The position numbers and the translations under genes were made by a program. The notes under the pieces were generated by a model. It was not told the origin of the DNA. It worked only from the letters and a program-made list of their open reading frames with translations, and searched no databases. Below, piece after piece: positions 1 to 8,920 of a DNA stretch of 64,000 nucleotides. Positions within the stretch are counted from its first letter, which is position 1, and each line of letters starts with the position of its first letter. Origin of the DNA: Cryobacterium roopkundense (GTDB taxonomy: Bacteria; Actinomycetota; Actinomycetes; Actinomycetales; Microbacteriaceae); the NCBI RefSeq assembly GCF_014200405.1, contig NZ_JACHBQ010000001.1, positions 2,418,001 through 2,482,000 of the forward strand, given 5' to 3'.

Positions 1-420
1 CGAGAGCTCGTGCGGCAGTCGCTGAGCCTTTTCGGCGAGCCCCACCATCTTGAGGGTGTCGGGAACGGCCTCCTGGATGAATCCGCGGGACTTACCGATC
101 ACCTGGAGGCTGAACGCCACGTTGTCAAAGACTGTCTTGTTCGGCAGCAGACGGAAGTCTTGGAACACCACGCCGAGATTCCGACGAAAGTACGGCACCT
201 TGCGGTTGGAGATCGACCTCAGGTCATGGCCCAGCACGTGGATGCTGCCACTCGTGGGCTTCTCTTCCTTCAATACGAGACGCAAGCAACTCGATTTTCC
301 CGAGCCGGAAGCGCCGACCAAGAACACGAATTCGCCGCGTAAAATCTCGACGTCGATGGAGTTCAGCGCCGGTCGGGTTGTACCGGGATACTTCTTGGTG
401 ATGTGATCAAATCGAATCAT
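1..420 (-). CDS. ftsE: Cell division ATP-binding protein FtsE (partial)
   Basis: ATPase of the FtsEX complex at the divisome, which activates peptidoglycan hydrolysis through its membrane partner FtsX. On the minus strand the first 140 codons are visible. The Walker A motif GASGSGKS is near residue 37 and the Q-loop VVFQDFRLL near residue 84. The C-terminal half, including the signature and Walker B, lies beyond the left edge of the window. The start is ATG at 418-420 with AAAAGG just upstream. In related actinobacteria the order is prfB-ftsE-ftsX. Here an IS481 element separates it from prfB, so its expression may now depend on a promoter in or after the IS. Confidence 0.9.
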   Translation of the reverse strand, partial: MIRFDHITKKYPGTTRPALNSIDVEILRGEFVFLVGASGSGKSSCLRLVLKEEKPTSGSIHVLGHDLRSISNRKVPYFRRNLGVVFQDFRLLPNKTVFDNVAFSLQVIGKSRGFIQEAVPDTLKMVGLAEKAQRLPHELS

Positions 421-501
421 GGCCTTTTGAGCCTAAGCAGGCATCCTGAAATTCGCTACAGCGACATACCCAAACCCGGCGGATGGGCAGCAGAAGCCGC
501 G

Positions 502-507
502 ACTAGT
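502..507. repeat. Target site duplication, left copy (ACTAGT)
   Basis: ACTAGT abuts the left end of the IS. The same six bases abut the right end at 1590-1595. The right copy contains the prfB stop codon (CTA on the plus strand). Confidence 0.85.
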
Positions 508-551
508 TGTACCCAGCCATGACGTTGGTGACTTAAGGGGTTGAAAAAGGA

Positions 552-607
552 AGGACCTCCGGTGCTTAGTGGAGATGTTCAACGTCTCACTTCACAACGG
601 AGGTCCT
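552..607 (+). promoter_or_regulatory. Hairpin that can hide the transposase ribosome binding site
   Basis: AGGACCTCCG (552-561) and CGGAGGTCCT (598-607) are perfect 10-bp inverted repeats. The right arm contains the GGAGG Shine-Dalgarno of the transposase, whose GTG start is at 609. A transcript entering from outside the element would fold this stem and block translation. A start of transcription between the arms would leave the site free. This is inference from the pairing. Confidence 0.5.
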
Positions 608-608
608 C

Positions 609-1577
609 GTGTCACACATTAACGCCAAGTTGACCGTTCGCGGAAGGGCTCTTTTGGTCGAAAGGGTGCTCGGTGGTCGTCCGGCCGCGCACGTCGCCAA
701 AGAGCTCGGCATCTCCCGCCAGTGCGCGTATCGGTGGGTGCGCCGGTACTGTTCGGAGGGTGAAGCCGGCCTCAGAGACCGGTCCTCACGGCCGCACTCG
801 ATGCCCACCCAGACGAGCCCCGAACGTGAGGCAGCGGTCCTCGAGGCCCGCGGCCGGCTGCGCACGGGCCCGGTCCGCATCGCCGCCGATACGGGCGTTC
901 CCGCGCGGACCGTCTCGAGAGTCCTCGCTCGTCATAACGTCCCCGCGCTCTGGGAATGCGACCCGCTGACCGGCGAACGGATCCGCGCTACCCGCGCCAC
1001 AGCCAACCGGTATGAACGCGCCCGCCCCGGCGAAATGCTCCATATCGACGTGAAGAAGCTCGGGCGTATCGCCGAAGGCGGCGGCTGGCGGGCCCAACCC
1101 GGACAGACCAGGGCCAACCACACAGCCGGTCACGTGCGCGTCGGCTACGACTACGTGCACGCCGTCATCGACGATCACACCCGCCTCGCCTACGCCGAAG
1201 TGCACCCCGACGAAAAGGGCACCACCGCGGCCGGCGTTCTCCTGCGCGCTGCGGCATTCTTCGCCAGCTGCGGCATCCCCAAAATCGAACGAGTCCTCTC
1301 CGACAACGCCTTCGCCTACCGAAACTCCCAAGCGTTCAAAGACGCCGTCGCGACCCTCGGTGCGCAGCAACGCTTCATCAAACCGCACTGCCCCTGGACC
1401 AACGGCAAGGTCGAACGCTTCAACCGCACCCTGCAAACCGAGTGGGCCTACCGCCAGGTGTTCACCAGCAGCGCCCAACGCACCCAAGCCCTTGACCCCT
1501 GGCTCAACTACTACAACACTGAACGCAGCCACACCGGCATCGGAACCACCCCGCTCAAACGAGTGTCACCAACCTGA
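609..1577 (+). CDS. IS481-family transposase
   Basis: DDE transposase, 322 residues, full length for the family. An N-terminal helix-turn-helix (about residues 20-60, with ELGISRQCAYRWVRRY) is followed by a second winged-helix-like segment. The integrase catalytic core starts near residue 140 (LHIDVKKL, first Asp). The second Asp is in VLSDNAFAY. The catalytic Glu is in NGKVERFNRT, followed by the usual YNTERSHTGIG segment near the C-terminus. The start is GTG at 609 with GGAGG eight bases upstream. The gene runs opposite to prfB and ftsE. It appears intact and potentially active. Confidence 0.93.
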   Translation: MSHINAKLTVRGRALLVERVLGGRPAAHVAKELGISRQCAYRWVRRYCSEGEAGLRDRSSRPHSMPTQTSPEREAAVLEARGRLRTGPVRIAADTGVPARTVSRVLARHNVPALWECDPLTGERIRATRATANRYERARPGEMLHIDVKKLGRIAEGGGWRAQPGQTRANHTAGHVRVGYDYVHAVIDDHTRLAYAEVHPDEKGTTAAGVLLRAAAFFASCGIPKIERVLSDNAFAYRNSQAFKDAVATLGAQQRFIKPHCPWTNGKVERFNRTLQTEWAYRQVFTSSAQRTQALDPWLNYYNTERSHTGIGTTPLKRVSPT

Positions 1578-1590
1578 TGGCTCGGTACAA

Positions 1591-2703
1591 CTAGTCCTGC
1601 GGAGCCTTCTTGCGCCAGCGGATTCCAGCGGAGATGAATCCATCGAGGTCGCCGTCGAAGACGTTGCTGGGGTTGTTGACCTCGTACTCGGTGCGCAGGT
1701 CTTTCACCATTTGATAGGGCGCGAGCACGTAGCTGCGCATCTGGTCGCCCCAGCTGGCCGTGATGTTGCCGGCCAGTTCCTTCTTCGTGGCCGCTTCCTT
1801 CTCGCGCTGGAGCAGGAGCAGGCGTGATTGCAACACCCGCATGGCCGCCGCGCGGTTCTGGATCTGACTCTTCTCGTTCTGGCAGCTCACCACCGTTCCG
1901 GTGGGCAGGTGGGTGATGCGCACGGCGGAGTCGGTGGTGTTCACAGACTGGCCGCCGGGGCCGCTCGATCGGAACACGTCAACGCGGATGTCGTTGTCGG
2001 GAACCTCGATGGATTCGGTCTGCTCAATCAGGGGCACCACCTCGACGGCGGCGAAAGACGTTTGGCGTTTCCCGGCCGAGTTGAAGGGGCTCATGCGCAC
2101 GAGGCGGTGGGTGCCGGCCTCGACACTAAGCGTTCCGAAGGCGTATTCGGCATCGACCTCGAAGGTCGCCGACTTGATCCCGGCTTCCTCGGCGTAGCTG
2201 ATGTCGAGAACGCTCGTGCGATAGTTGTGCTGTTCCGCGTAGCGCAGGTACATGCGCAGCAGCATCTCGGCGAAGTCTGCGGCATCCACTCCCCCGGCAC
2301 CGGCACGAATGGTGATCACGGCGTTGCGCTCGTCGAATTCGCCGTTGAGCAGCGTTTGCACCTCCAGGGCACCGAGCAGCTTCTGCAGGCTCGCGAGTTC
2401 GGCAGCGGCCTCATCGGCGGACTCCTGGTCGCCCTCACCGTCGTTGGCCATGCCCACGAGCACCTCGAGGTCGTCCAGGCGAGACTCGATGCTCTCGACC
2501 TTCGCGAGCTCCGACTGGCGGTGGCTGAGCGCGCTCGTCACCTGCTGGGCATGCTCGGTGTCGTCCCACAGGTCGGGCATGCCAGCCTGGCCGCTGAGGT
2601 CTTCGATGTCCGATTTCAGGCGTTCGATATCAATCACCGACCGAATGTCACCAAACGTGGCCCGCAACGCGGCGATCTGCTCCGAATAATCCAAGTCAAT
2701 CAT
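1591..2703 (-). CDS. prfB: Peptide chain release factor 2
   Basis: Class I release factor reading UGA and UAA, 370 residues. The codon-recognition tripeptide SPF is present in [10 protein letters not shown], and the catalytic GGQ is in [15 protein letters not shown]. The start is ATG at 2701-2703 (protein begins MIDLDYSEQ). The frame is open from start to stop, so the programmed +1 frameshift that controls RF2 in many bacteria is absent. The stop codon TAG (CTA at 1591-1593) falls inside the target duplication of the adjacent IS, so the protein is unaltered by the insertion. Confidence 0.95.
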   Translation of the reverse strand: MIDLDYSEQIAALRATFGDIRSVIDIERLKSDIEDLSGQAGMPDLWDDTEHAQQVTSALSHRQSELAKVESIESRLDDLEVLVGMANDGEGDQESADEAAAELASLQKLLGALEVQTLLNGEFDERNAVITIRAGAGGVDAADFAEMLLRMYLRYAEQHNYRTSVLDISYAEEAGIKSATFEVDAEYAFGTLSVEAGTHRLVRMSPFNSAGKRQTSFAAVEVVPLIEQTESIEVPDNDIRVDVFRSSGPGGQSVNTTDSAVRITHLPTGTVVSCQNEKSQIQNRAAAMRVLQSRLLLLQREKEAATKKELAGNITASWGDQMRSYVLAPYQMVKDLRTEYEVNNPSNVFDGDLDGFISAGIRWRKKAPQD

Positions 2704-2772
2704 GTCGGAGTCCAGCCTACCCGGCCCGGTTGTTGCGCTCGGGTGGCGCGGGCAGGCGTAGCATCGAAATCC

Positions 2773-4026
2773 ATGACTGATTCCGCGCGCCCCTTCAGCC
2801 TGCGGTCGGTTGCCCTCGCAGCTTTTCTGCCAACCCTGCTCTTCTCCATCGGAGAAGGCGCCATTATTCCCTTGATTCCGCTGGTCGCCAATGACCTGGG
2901 GGCGACGCTGGCGATAGCCGGATTCATCTCCGCCATGATCATGCTTGGCGAACTCGTCGGCGATATTCCCAGCGGGTTCATCGTCTCCCGAATCGGCGAG
3001 CGCAATTCCATGCTCTGGGCGTCGCTGCTCACCATCATCGCCGTGCTGATCTGCGTCGCGGCCCCGAACCCGTTCGTGCTCGGCGTAGGCATCTTCATCA
3101 TCGGCATTGCCACCGCCGTCTTCGCCCTCGCCCGCCACGCCTTCATGGCCAGCTACGTGCCGCTCGTGTATCGGGCACGGGCCCTGTCAACGCTCGGCGG
3201 CGTATTTCGGGCCGGCTGGTTCATCGGGCCGATCCTGTCGGCCGGCCTGATCTTCGTCACCGGAAGCACGCAGTCGGCATTCTGGTTGTTCATTGTGTGC
3301 TGTATCGCGGCGGCCACCATTCTGCTGCTGCTGCCCGACCCCGCCGGCACCTTCGGCGCGCGGCCCTCTGCGTCGGAGAGCACCGATTCCACCACAGCGG
3401 ATGCCGCGCCGCTCGTGCGTGCCCCGGGCATCTTCGCGACCATTCGTGACAACCGCGAGGTGCTCGTGCGACTCGGCACCGGAGCCGCCCTCGTCGGCGC
3501 CATGCGGGCCAGCCGCACCGTGATGCTGCCGCTCTGGGCCGTGAGTATCGGCATCAGCGCGCCCCAGACCGCGCTCATCATCGGTATCGCCGGCGGCATC
3601 GACTTCGCGCTCTTCTACGTGAGCGGCCAGATTATGGACCGTTTCGGTCGCATGTGGAGCGCCATTCCGTCGATGATCGGCCTCGGCGCCGGGCACCTCG
3701 TGCTCGCGCTCACCCACGATCTGCCCGCGAACGTGGAGTGGTTCATTGCAATCGCCATGTTCCTCTCCCTCGGGAACGGCATCGGGAGTGGTCTCCTGAT
3801 GACGCTTGGCGCCGATCTGGCACCCGCGACGAGTCCGGCCGCCTTCCTCGGAGCGTGGCGTTTCACGGCGGATGCCGGCAGCGCGGCCGCCCCCCTCGCC
3901 GTCGCGGGAGTGACAGGGCTGGTCTCGCTGTCCCTGGCCAGCGGCATCATGGGGGTATTCGGACTCATAGGGGCCATACTGCTGTATCGGTACATTCCGC
4001 GTTATGCGCCGTTCCGACCCCGCTAG
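2773..4026 (+). CDS. MFS transporter
   Basis: Major facilitator superfamily permease, 417 residues, with about 12 hydrophobic segments. The hydrophilic central loop around residues 195-215 is typical of the family. A GERN-type loop motif after segment 2 ([10 protein letters not shown]) resembles MFS motif A. Divergent from prfB. The ATG at 2773 lies about nine bases after a TAGCAT hexamer that could be a -10 box, so the message may have a very short leader. Substrate unknown; drug or metabolite efflux is the usual role of such proteins. Confidence 0.8.
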   Translation: MTDSARPFSLRSVALAAFLPTLLFSIGEGAIIPLIPLVANDLGATLAIAGFISAMIMLGELVGDIPSGFIVSRIGERNSMLWASLLTIIAVLICVAAPNPFVLGVGIFIIGIATAVFALARHAFMASYVPLVYRARALSTLGGVFRAGWFIGPILSAGLIFVTGSTQSAFWLFIVCCIAAATILLLLPDPAGTFGARPSASESTDSTTADAAPLVRAPGIFATIRDNREVLVRLGTGAALVGAMRASRTVMLPLWAVSIGISAPQTALIIGIAGGIDFALFYVSGQIMDRFGRMWSAIPSMIGLGAGHLVLALTHDLPANVEWFIAIAMFLSLGNGIGSGLLMTLGADLAPATSPAAFLGAWRFTADAGSAAAPLAVAGVTGLVSLSLASGIMGVFGLIGAILLYRYIPRYAPFRPR

Positions 4027-4055
4027 GTTTGCTCCGAAACCGATAGGCACCACTC

Positions 4056-4589
4056 ATGCTCGCGATCCACACCGATAGATTACTGCTTCGACCGTTCGTC
4101 GGCGATGACGCCGACTTCGTCTTCGACGTGTACTCCCGTTGGGAAGTGCAGCGCTACATCGGTGCCGTTCCGCGGGTGATGGCTTCCCTGTCGGAGGCCT
4201 TCGACCGCATCCATGCCTGGCAGCAGCTCGACGACGGGGTGCACGGCGTGTGGGCCGTCGCTGAAGCGGACAGCGGCAAGCTCCTCGGCACCGTACTGCT
4301 CAAGTTCATCCCCGCGTCGGGCAGCGACCTGACCGTTCTTCCCAGCGGCGACACCGAGATCGGGTGGCACTTCCATCCCGACGCGTGGGGCAAGGGGTGC
4401 GCGAGCGAAGCGGCATCCGCTGTGTTGCGGCACGCCTTCTCGCAGGGGCTGCGGAGGGTTGTCGCCGTGACCAATCCACTCAACCTCGCCTCGCAGCGGG
4501 TGTGCGAGCGCATCGGAATGTCGCATGAGGGGCTCACCGATGCCTACTACAACGCCCGGTGCGAACTGTTCGTCGGCTCGGCGGCCTAG
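4056..4589 (+). CDS. GNAT-family N-acetyltransferase (RimJ/RimL-like)
   Basis: 177 residues. It begins [13 protein letters not shown], the usual first strand of the RimJ/RimL branch. The acetyl-CoA binding region is [19 protein letters not shown], equivalent to the Q/RxxGxG/A motif. The segment [16 protein letters not shown] is the conserved C-terminal helix-strand. Substrate not determinable. It lies 29 bp after the MFS gene on the same strand. Confidence 0.85.
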   Translation: MLAIHTDRLLLRPFVGDDADFVFDVYSRWEVQRYIGAVPRVMASLSEAFDRIHAWQQLDDGVHGVWAVAEADSGKLLGTVLLKFIPASGSDLTVLPSGDTEIGWHFHPDAWGKGCASEAASAVLRHAFSQGLRRVVAVTNPLNLASQRVCERIGMSHEGLTDAYYNARCELFVGSAA

Positions 4590-4642
4590 GGCGGGAAGCC
4601 TCCGCCGGGAATGTTCCACGCCCCTCAACTGTTGTCCCGATC

Positions 4643-5086
4643 ATGCCTCTCATCGGAGAATACGAAGCCAGCACCGCCCAGTGGGTACGTGACCAGGTCA
4701 ACCTGTACGAAAGTTCAGGCGGGACAGACGGAACCACGCTGCGCGGCATGCCCGTGATTGTGTTGACGACCCTCGGAGTCAAGAGCGGCAAGCTCCGCAA
4801 GGCACCGCTCATGCGCGTGGAGCATGAGGGCCGGTACGCGGCGATCGCCTCTCTCGGCGGAAGCCCCAAGAACCCGGGCTGGTACGCCAACGTGGTCGCG
4901 CATTCGCTCGTGGAACTGCAGGACGGCACCGAGCGCTGGGACATGATCGCCCGCGAGGTGACCGGCGATGAGAAGGCTGTGTGGTGGGAACGTGCCGTCG
5001 CGGCATTCCCCGACTACGCGGACTACCAGACCAATACCGATCGCGTTATTCCAGTCTTCGTGCTCGAACCCGTTCCCGCCGCCTAG
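4643..5086 (+). CDS. Deazaflavin (F420)-dependent nitroreductase-family oxidoreductase
   Basis: 147 residues, the usual size of the Ddn/DUF385 family. The motifs [20 protein letters not shown] and [11 protein letters not shown] match the cofactor-binding region of these split-barrel proteins. They use F420 in actinobacteria to reduce quinones or nitro compounds. The start ATG at 4643 gives [11 protein letters not shown], matching the family N-terminus. Substrate unknown. Confidence 0.85.
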   Translation: MPLIGEYEASTAQWVRDQVNLYESSGGTDGTTLRGMPVIVLTTLGVKSGKLRKAPLMRVEHEGRYAAIASLGGSPKNPGWYANVVAHSLVELQDGTERWDMIAREVTGDEKAVWWERAVAAFPDYADYQTNTDRVIPVFVLEPVPAA

Positions 5087-5087
5087 G

Positions 5088-5744
5088 GTGGCGCGGACAG
5101 GTACCCGCGGTCCGTCTATTGACGCGCTGACGCTCGACGACCTCAGCGACAATGACGGTTCGGAACTGCGGAACGGTGACAGCGTGGAGGCGCAACTGTT
5201 CAGCGGATGTGATCTGAGCGGCCGCGACCTCACGGGCGCGTCTTTCACGGAGTGCGAATTCACCGGTGTCACCTTCACCGAGACAAAGCTGCGTGGGGCG
5301 ACGTTCTCGGAGTGCCTCGCCACCGATCTGCACGCGCCGGTCTTCAGCGCACCGCGGTCCACGTGGCGCGACGTGCGGATCGACCACGCCCGGCTGGGCT
5401 CGGTCGAGGCATACGACGCCCAACTGCGCGGGGTGCACATCGATGGGTCGAAGCTCGACTTCGTGAACCTGCGCAACTCCACGCTGACCGATGTTCTCAT
5501 CTCGAACTGCATCATCGACGAACTCGACCTCGGCAGCGCCACGGTCCAGCGCCTCGAGCTGCAGAACTGCCGCATCGGCACTCTCGACGTGACCGGAGCG
5601 AAGCTCAAGGACGTGGACCTGCGCTCGAGTGATTTCGGGGCTATTCACGGCTTGGAAGGCCTGCGCGGAGCGACGATCGACGACGCGCAGCTCTCGCTCC
5701 TCGCCCCCCTGCTCGCCGCCCACCTCGGCATCCGTGTGGAGTAA
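5088..5744 (+). CDS. Pentapeptide-repeat protein
   Basis: 218 residues with consecutive A(D/N)LXX-like repeats from about residue 40 to 190, for example DLSGRDLTGASFTECEF. These fold as a right-handed quadrilateral beta helix. Some family members mimic DNA and protect gyrase, but most have no known role. The GTG start at 5088 lies one base after the stop of the preceding oxidoreductase gene, which suggests co-transcription. Confidence 0.82.
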   Translation: MARTGTRGPSIDALTLDDLSDNDGSELRNGDSVEAQLFSGCDLSGRDLTGASFTECEFTGVTFTETKLRGATFSECLATDLHAPVFSAPRSTWRDVRIDHARLGSVEAYDAQLRGVHIDGSKLDFVNLRNSTLTDVLISNCIIDELDLGSATVQRLELQNCRIGTLDVTGAKLKDVDLRSSDFGAIHGLEGLRGATIDDAQLSLLAPLLAAHLGIRVE

Positions 5745-5758
5745 GGCCCAGCCCGAGA

Positions 5759-6643
5759 CTAGGGGATGGCGGTGGCGGTGAGTTCGAGGTCGGAGCGGGG
5801 ACGATCGCGCTGGGTGGCAATGGCAGCTCCCGCGGCCACGCAGACAACGAGAATGGCGATCTGCTGCTGAAGCGTAAAGGTTTCGCCGAGCACAAGCGCG
5901 CCAAAACCAGCAGCGATGACCGGGCCGAAGCTCGTGATGATGGAGTAGAGCCGCGGGGTGATCCGGCGGAGGATGTAGGTATCGACCGTGTAGGGAAAGG
6001 CCGACGACAACACCCCGATCACGGCCAGCAGGCCGATGACTCCCCAGTTGAGGACTGAGAAGTCGACGGTGAACAGGGCGAGCGGCACGACGAGTGCGAG
6101 ACTCATTAGGCTCGCGATCGTGATTCCTTCCAGACCGGGAAAATCCCCAGCCACGCGTCTCGTCAACAGAATGTAGGCCGCCCACGAGGCCGCGGCGGTG
6201 AGCGCCAGCACAATGCCCAGCACGCTCAGGGATCCGTCGGACCAGGTGAGCAGGAACACTCCCCCGGCCGCCGCAGTCGCGCAGACAAAGTCAAGCGGCC
6301 TGCGTGACGTGGCCAGGGCAAGTCCGAACGGCCCGAGGAATTCGATCGTGGCGGCGATACCCAGGCCGAGTAAACCTACTGCCATATAAAAGGTGACATT
6401 CATGACAGCGAGCACGACACCGAGGGCGAGGGCCGGCCAGACCCTGCGCCAGGTGATCGTGGACAGTTTCGGCCGATAGAACGGCAGTATGACGCAGACC
6501 ATGACAATCTGCCTGGCGGCCACCACGACGGGTGACCCGACAACCGGGATCATCAGGCCAGCCAGACTCGACCCGAAGTTGATGCTGACTTCGGTTGCCA
6601 GCTGCGCCCCTGCGCCATTCAATCGGTCCCGCTTGGTGCTCAC
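5759..6643 (-). CDS. EamA/RhtA-type DMT-family exporter
   Basis: Drug/metabolite transporter with ten hydrophobic segments and two EamA repeats, 294 residues from the chosen start. RhtA-like exporters move threonine, homoserine or other small metabolites. The GTG at 6643 is chosen because GAGGGGAG lies just upstream. An in-frame ATG at 6697 would add 18 residues that look non-conserved. It converges with the pentapeptide-repeat gene. Confidence 0.82.
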   Translation of the reverse strand: MSTKRDRLNGAGAQLATEVSINFGSSLAGLMIPVVGSPVVVAARQIVMVCVILPFYRPKLSTITWRRVWPALALGVVLAVMNVTFYMAVGLLGLGIAATIEFLGPFGLALATSRRPLDFVCATAAAGGVFLLTWSDGSLSVLGIVLALTAAASWAAYILLTRRVAGDFPGLEGITIASLMSLALVVPLALFTVDFSVLNWGVIGLLAVIGVLSSAFPYTVDTYILRRITPRLYSIITSFGPVIAAGFGALVLGETFTLQQQIAILVVCVAAGAAIATQRDRPRSDLELTATAIP

Positions 6644-6735
6644 GACGCTCCCCTCGGCACCGTAAAGGTGCGCTTTCGAGGGTACCGGCTGCGGCATCCG
6701 CTCTCGTACCGGTCACTGCGGTCGGGGCAAGCAGG

Positions 6736-7056
6736 TCAGTCGGGCAGTGGAATGAAGTGATATTCGCTGGTGAGGTGTTCTTTCTTGCAGATGCCGCAGT
6801 AGAGAACGCCAGAGTTGCGCATCGCCAGCACACGAGACGAGCACTGGATCACCTTGGGACCACAGCACGGTGAAATCACCATGAAGCCACCGGGCTCTTG
6901 GGGATCGTGACCGCTCAGTCCCCGATCATGATGAACCCCTTCACAGGGAAAATTAGTGTCAAATTCGAGCAGCTCGACAATTTCAACGTCGAGTACTGCA
7001 TCTAGTAGCGCATCCATGGGCGGAACGGTCCATCCGAGAAGGAGGTGGAGCCGCAT
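6736..7056 (-). CDS. Small cysteine-rich protein of unknown function
   Basis: 106 residues from the ATG at 7056. An ATG at 7017 would give 93, and no clear ribosome binding site decides between them. The C-terminal half has a possible zinc-binding set: SPCCGPKVIQC followed by YCGICKKEH. The middle has PCEGVHHDRG. Proteins of this style are frequent in actinobacteria near mobile regions, but I cannot name the family. No operon partner; it is upstream of the divergent-looking tad fragment and isolated by a terminator. Confidence 0.5.
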   Translation of the reverse strand: MRLHLLLGWTVPPMDALLDAVLDVEIVELLEFDTNFPCEGVHHDRGLSGHDPQEPGGFMVISPCCGPKVIQCSSRVLAMRNSGVLYCGICKKEHLTSEYHFIPLPD

Positions 7057-7160
7057 ACGGGACGCTTCACCCGACGGCGACTGCACCGGATGAACGACGA
7101 GAAAACCGTCGGTACACCAACCGGGGTCCGGGGCTGGACGAAAACTGGAGCACCTCGCCG

Positions 7161-7195
7161 AATAAAAAAAGCCGCCTACAGAGTAAGCGGCTTTC
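7161..7195 (-). terminator. Rho-independent terminator of the tad pilin genes
   Basis: The stem AAAGCCGC (7168-7175) pairs with GCGGCTTT (7187-7194). On the minus strand it is followed by a T-rich run, the complement of 7161-7170. It lies 50 bp beyond the last tad gene and would end the leftward transcript. Confidence 0.8.
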
Positions 7196-7244
7196 GATGA
7201 CGACTACGTGTTCTGTGTACTATACACCACGATTCTCAAAATTG

Positions 7245-7712
7245 TTACCACATCACAGAGCGTGCCACGGCGGTGACTGTCACCGGCAGACCGGAGGGAA
7301 TGACGAGGGTCAGAACGGGCGGACTCCACCAGGCGCTCAACGTCACCGTGGCGCTATGGCCGTCGGCGGAGAACGCGTCGTCGACGCTCAATCCCTCGAA
7401 GGACTCATGGGGAAGCGCCAGATACTCGGTCACGGCGGCCCCGACATCGGCCTGGTTCAGTGCCCGGTCGACGTCACTGGGCTCTCGCCCCACCGTGCCG
7501 AATTCGAAGGCCTCGGATCCGGCGAGCGCGGCGCCGTCCGCGAGCGTGAAGAGTCGCTTGCGCTCGAGGTAGAGCGAAGTGGCAGCGACCACCACGAGAA
7601 TCAGTACCAGCGACAGGAAACCATAGAAGATCGTGAGCAACAGGGTAGAGCCCTCGTCACGTGCTAGCGGATGGCGGTTCGGTGCGTCGGGGTGCGGTGC
7701 CTCGCCAGTCAC
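7245..7712 (-). CDS. TadG/Rv3660c-like Flp pilus-associated protein
   Basis: 155 residues. An N-terminal DEGSTLLLTIFYGFLS transmembrane segment is followed by RKRLFTLADGAALAGSEAF, the pattern of TadG-like helicase/secretory neighbours and pilus assembly proteins in actinobacteria. The GTG start (7710-7712) overlaps the stop of the preceding TadE-like gene by GTGA, which indicates translational coupling. It is the last gene of the leftward tad run. A minor pseudopilin or anchoring role outside the membrane is inferred. Confidence 0.75.
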   Translation of the reverse strand: MTGEAPHPDAPNRHPLARDEGSTLLLTIFYGFLSLVLILVVVAATSLYLERKRLFTLADGAALAGSEAFEFGTVGREPSDVDRALNQADVGAAVTEYLALPHESFEGLSVDDAFSADGHSATVTLSAWWSPPVLTLVIPSGLPVTVTAVARSVMW

Positions 7713-8194
7713 TGTGTGGCCCAGAATCGCGACACGATTTGAGTTGCGGTGGCCTGCAGCGGCACACTCGCCGCTCCCTGCAACGAAAGCACGTCCGGCA
7801 CGAGCGGCAGGACGACGCTCAAGCGCACCCGTACGGTGACCGCGCTCTGCCTCGTCAGGCATCCGGTGGTCGGCGCCGTGCAATCGATGTCCACCTGGGC
7901 TGCGCCCGGCGTGAAGCCGTAGTCGGCAAGGGCGAAGTACACCGCACGCTCGGCACGCGCAGCGGCGGTTGCCTCGTCAGGGGATTGCACGTAGACCCGC
8001 GCGGCCTGGCGTGCGGCGCCTTCCACGGCGAGGGATCCGCCCTGTATCGCCGACATCGCTACGACGAGGTAGACCAGGGGAACGAGCAGGATCAGCCCGG
8101 CCGTGATGAATTCAAGCGACGCCGAGCCGCCGTCTTTCTGCGGGTCCGGGGCCCGTGTCAGGCGTGCCCTAGTCCAGAGTCTCCCGTGAGGCAT
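7709..8194 (-). CDS. TadE-family pilus assembly protein
   Basis: 161 residues. The conserved N-terminal segment GGSASLEFITAGLILLVPLV includes the Glu typical of TadE-like pseudopilins, followed by one transmembrane helix and an extracellular domain with a Cys pair (DCTAPTTGC). The only plausible start, ATG at 8192-8194, overlaps the previous gene by 26 bp. Confidence 0.8.
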   Translation of the reverse strand: MPHGRLWTRARLTRAPDPQKDGGSASLEFITAGLILLVPLVYLVVAMSAIQGGSLAVEGAARQAARVYVQSPDEATAAARAERAVYFALADYGFTPGAAQVDIDCTAPTTGCLTRQSAVTVRVRLSVVLPLVPDVLSLQGAASVPLQATATQIVSRFWATQ

Positions 8195-8567
8195 GGCCCT
8201 CTACCTCCAATCCCCGGTCAACTCCGAACAGTCCCAGCAGGGGAAGCGGCGTCACGACCCGCACCTGAACGCTGGGGAACCCGCCTTCCGCACCGTAGCT
8301 TGCGGTCACATCGTGGGCGTAGGCCGGACCAACGGCGGTCGTGATGAGGTCCCGCGTACGTTCGGCACCCTCCGACAGCCCGCTGTCGGCCAGCGAGGCG
8401 AATCGCGCGCCTTCCGCCGCGGCATCCAGAACTGTGTTGCGCACGTGCAGGGCGAGTGCAAGTTGCATCACCGCGAGGGTCAGCACGGTGAGCAAGGACA
8501 CCACCATCACGAATTCGGCCACTGCGGAACCGCGCTCCTCCATCACGCGCACGCCCACCAAACGCAT
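8169..8567 (-). CDS. TadE-family pilus assembly protein
   Basis: 132 residues from the ATG at 8567. The segment ERGSAVAEFVMVVSLLTVLT is the TadE signature: a polar stretch, Glu, then one transmembrane helix. After it comes ALHVRNTVLDAAAEGARFAS, also typical. The start is uncertain, with GTG at 8591 and ATG at 8543 also possible. It lies between the pilin-like gene and the second TadE gene in one leftward operon. Confidence 0.78.
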   Translation of the reverse strand: MRLVGVRVMEERGSAVAEFVMVVSLLTVLTLAVMQLALALHVRNTVLDAAAEGARFASLADSGLSEGAERTRDLITTAVGPAYAHDVTASYGAEGGFPSVQVRVVTPLPLLGLFGVDRGLEVEGHASRETLD

Positions 8568-8611
8568 ACGAAGTATGTCTGTAATGGTCACGATGCACCG
8601 GAGACACAGCC

Positions 8612-8788
8612 TCAGATTCCGCTGACCCGGGCGATGGCCTGCTGGAAAACGCCGCTGAGAGCGGGGCCGGCGAGTCCCCAAATAATGATGACCAGCCCGG
8701 CCGTCATCAGGGTAATCAAGACCCAGCCGGGCACGTCACCCGTTTCGTCGTTCCAGCGGTCAATTGCGCGGCGAGTGGAGAGAGTCAT
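8612..8788 (-). CDS. Small Flp-pilin-like membrane protein (DUF4244-type)
   Basis: 58 residues, with one hydrophobic helix (WVLITLMTAGLVIIIWGLAG) after a short charged N-terminus. The position between tadC and the tadE genes is where actinobacterial tad loci carry a small Flp pilin or DUF4244 protein. ATG is at 8786-8788 and TGA at 8612-8614. The end of the helix is followed by FQQAIARVSGI, similar in style to pilin tails. Confidence 0.7.
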   Translation of the reverse strand: MTLSTRRAIDRWNDETGDVPGWVLITLMTAGLVIIIWGLAGPALSGVFQQAIARVSGI

Positions 8789-8813
8789 GGTGTGCTGCTT
8801 TCGAGTGGGGTGT

Positions 8814-8897
8814 TCAGAAACCGGCCTGGAGAACCACCAGGCCGGGAAATATGGCGAAGAGAATCGTCATAGGCAGAATCAGGAAGACCAGCGGCAC
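8814..8897 (-). pseudogene. tadC: 3' end of tadC, cut off by the integrated element
   Basis: On the minus strand, 28 codons ending in TGA at 8814-8816 encode a hydrophobic stretch (VPLVFLILPMTILFAIFPG, then LVVLQAGF). This is the usual C-terminus of TadC. The frame continues exactly into the 5' part of tadC at 21587-22446 when the two are joined at GGCAC. It has no start of its own and is not translated as it stands. Confidence 0.9.
8893..8897. other. Left attachment junction of the element (GGCAC core)
   Basis: The host tadC end (to the left) meets element DNA here. The exact crossover dinucleotide lies within GGCAC. Large serine integrases use short cores of this sort. The extent of the full attachment site cannot be read from sequence alone. 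Confidence 0.8.
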
Positions 8898-8920
8898 AAA
8901 CCAAGCAATAAGATACTTAT

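Larger units (their letters stand above)
508..1589. mobile_element. IS481-family insertion sequence
   Basis: A complete 1,082-bp element. The terminal inverted repeats are 508-532 and 1565-1589, matching at 22 of 25 positions and beginning TGTACC at the left and ending GGTACA at the right. A 6-bp target duplication, ACTAGT, flanks it at 502-507 and 1590-1595. It holds one full-length transposase gene. The transposase stop codon lies inside the right repeat. The intact ends, intact gene and perfect duplication point to a recent insertion. Confidence 0.92.

Noticed and set aside
1591..2703. Programmed +1 frameshift in prfB
   Set aside because: The frame is continuous from MIDLDYSEQ to the stop; no in-frame TGA near codon 25.
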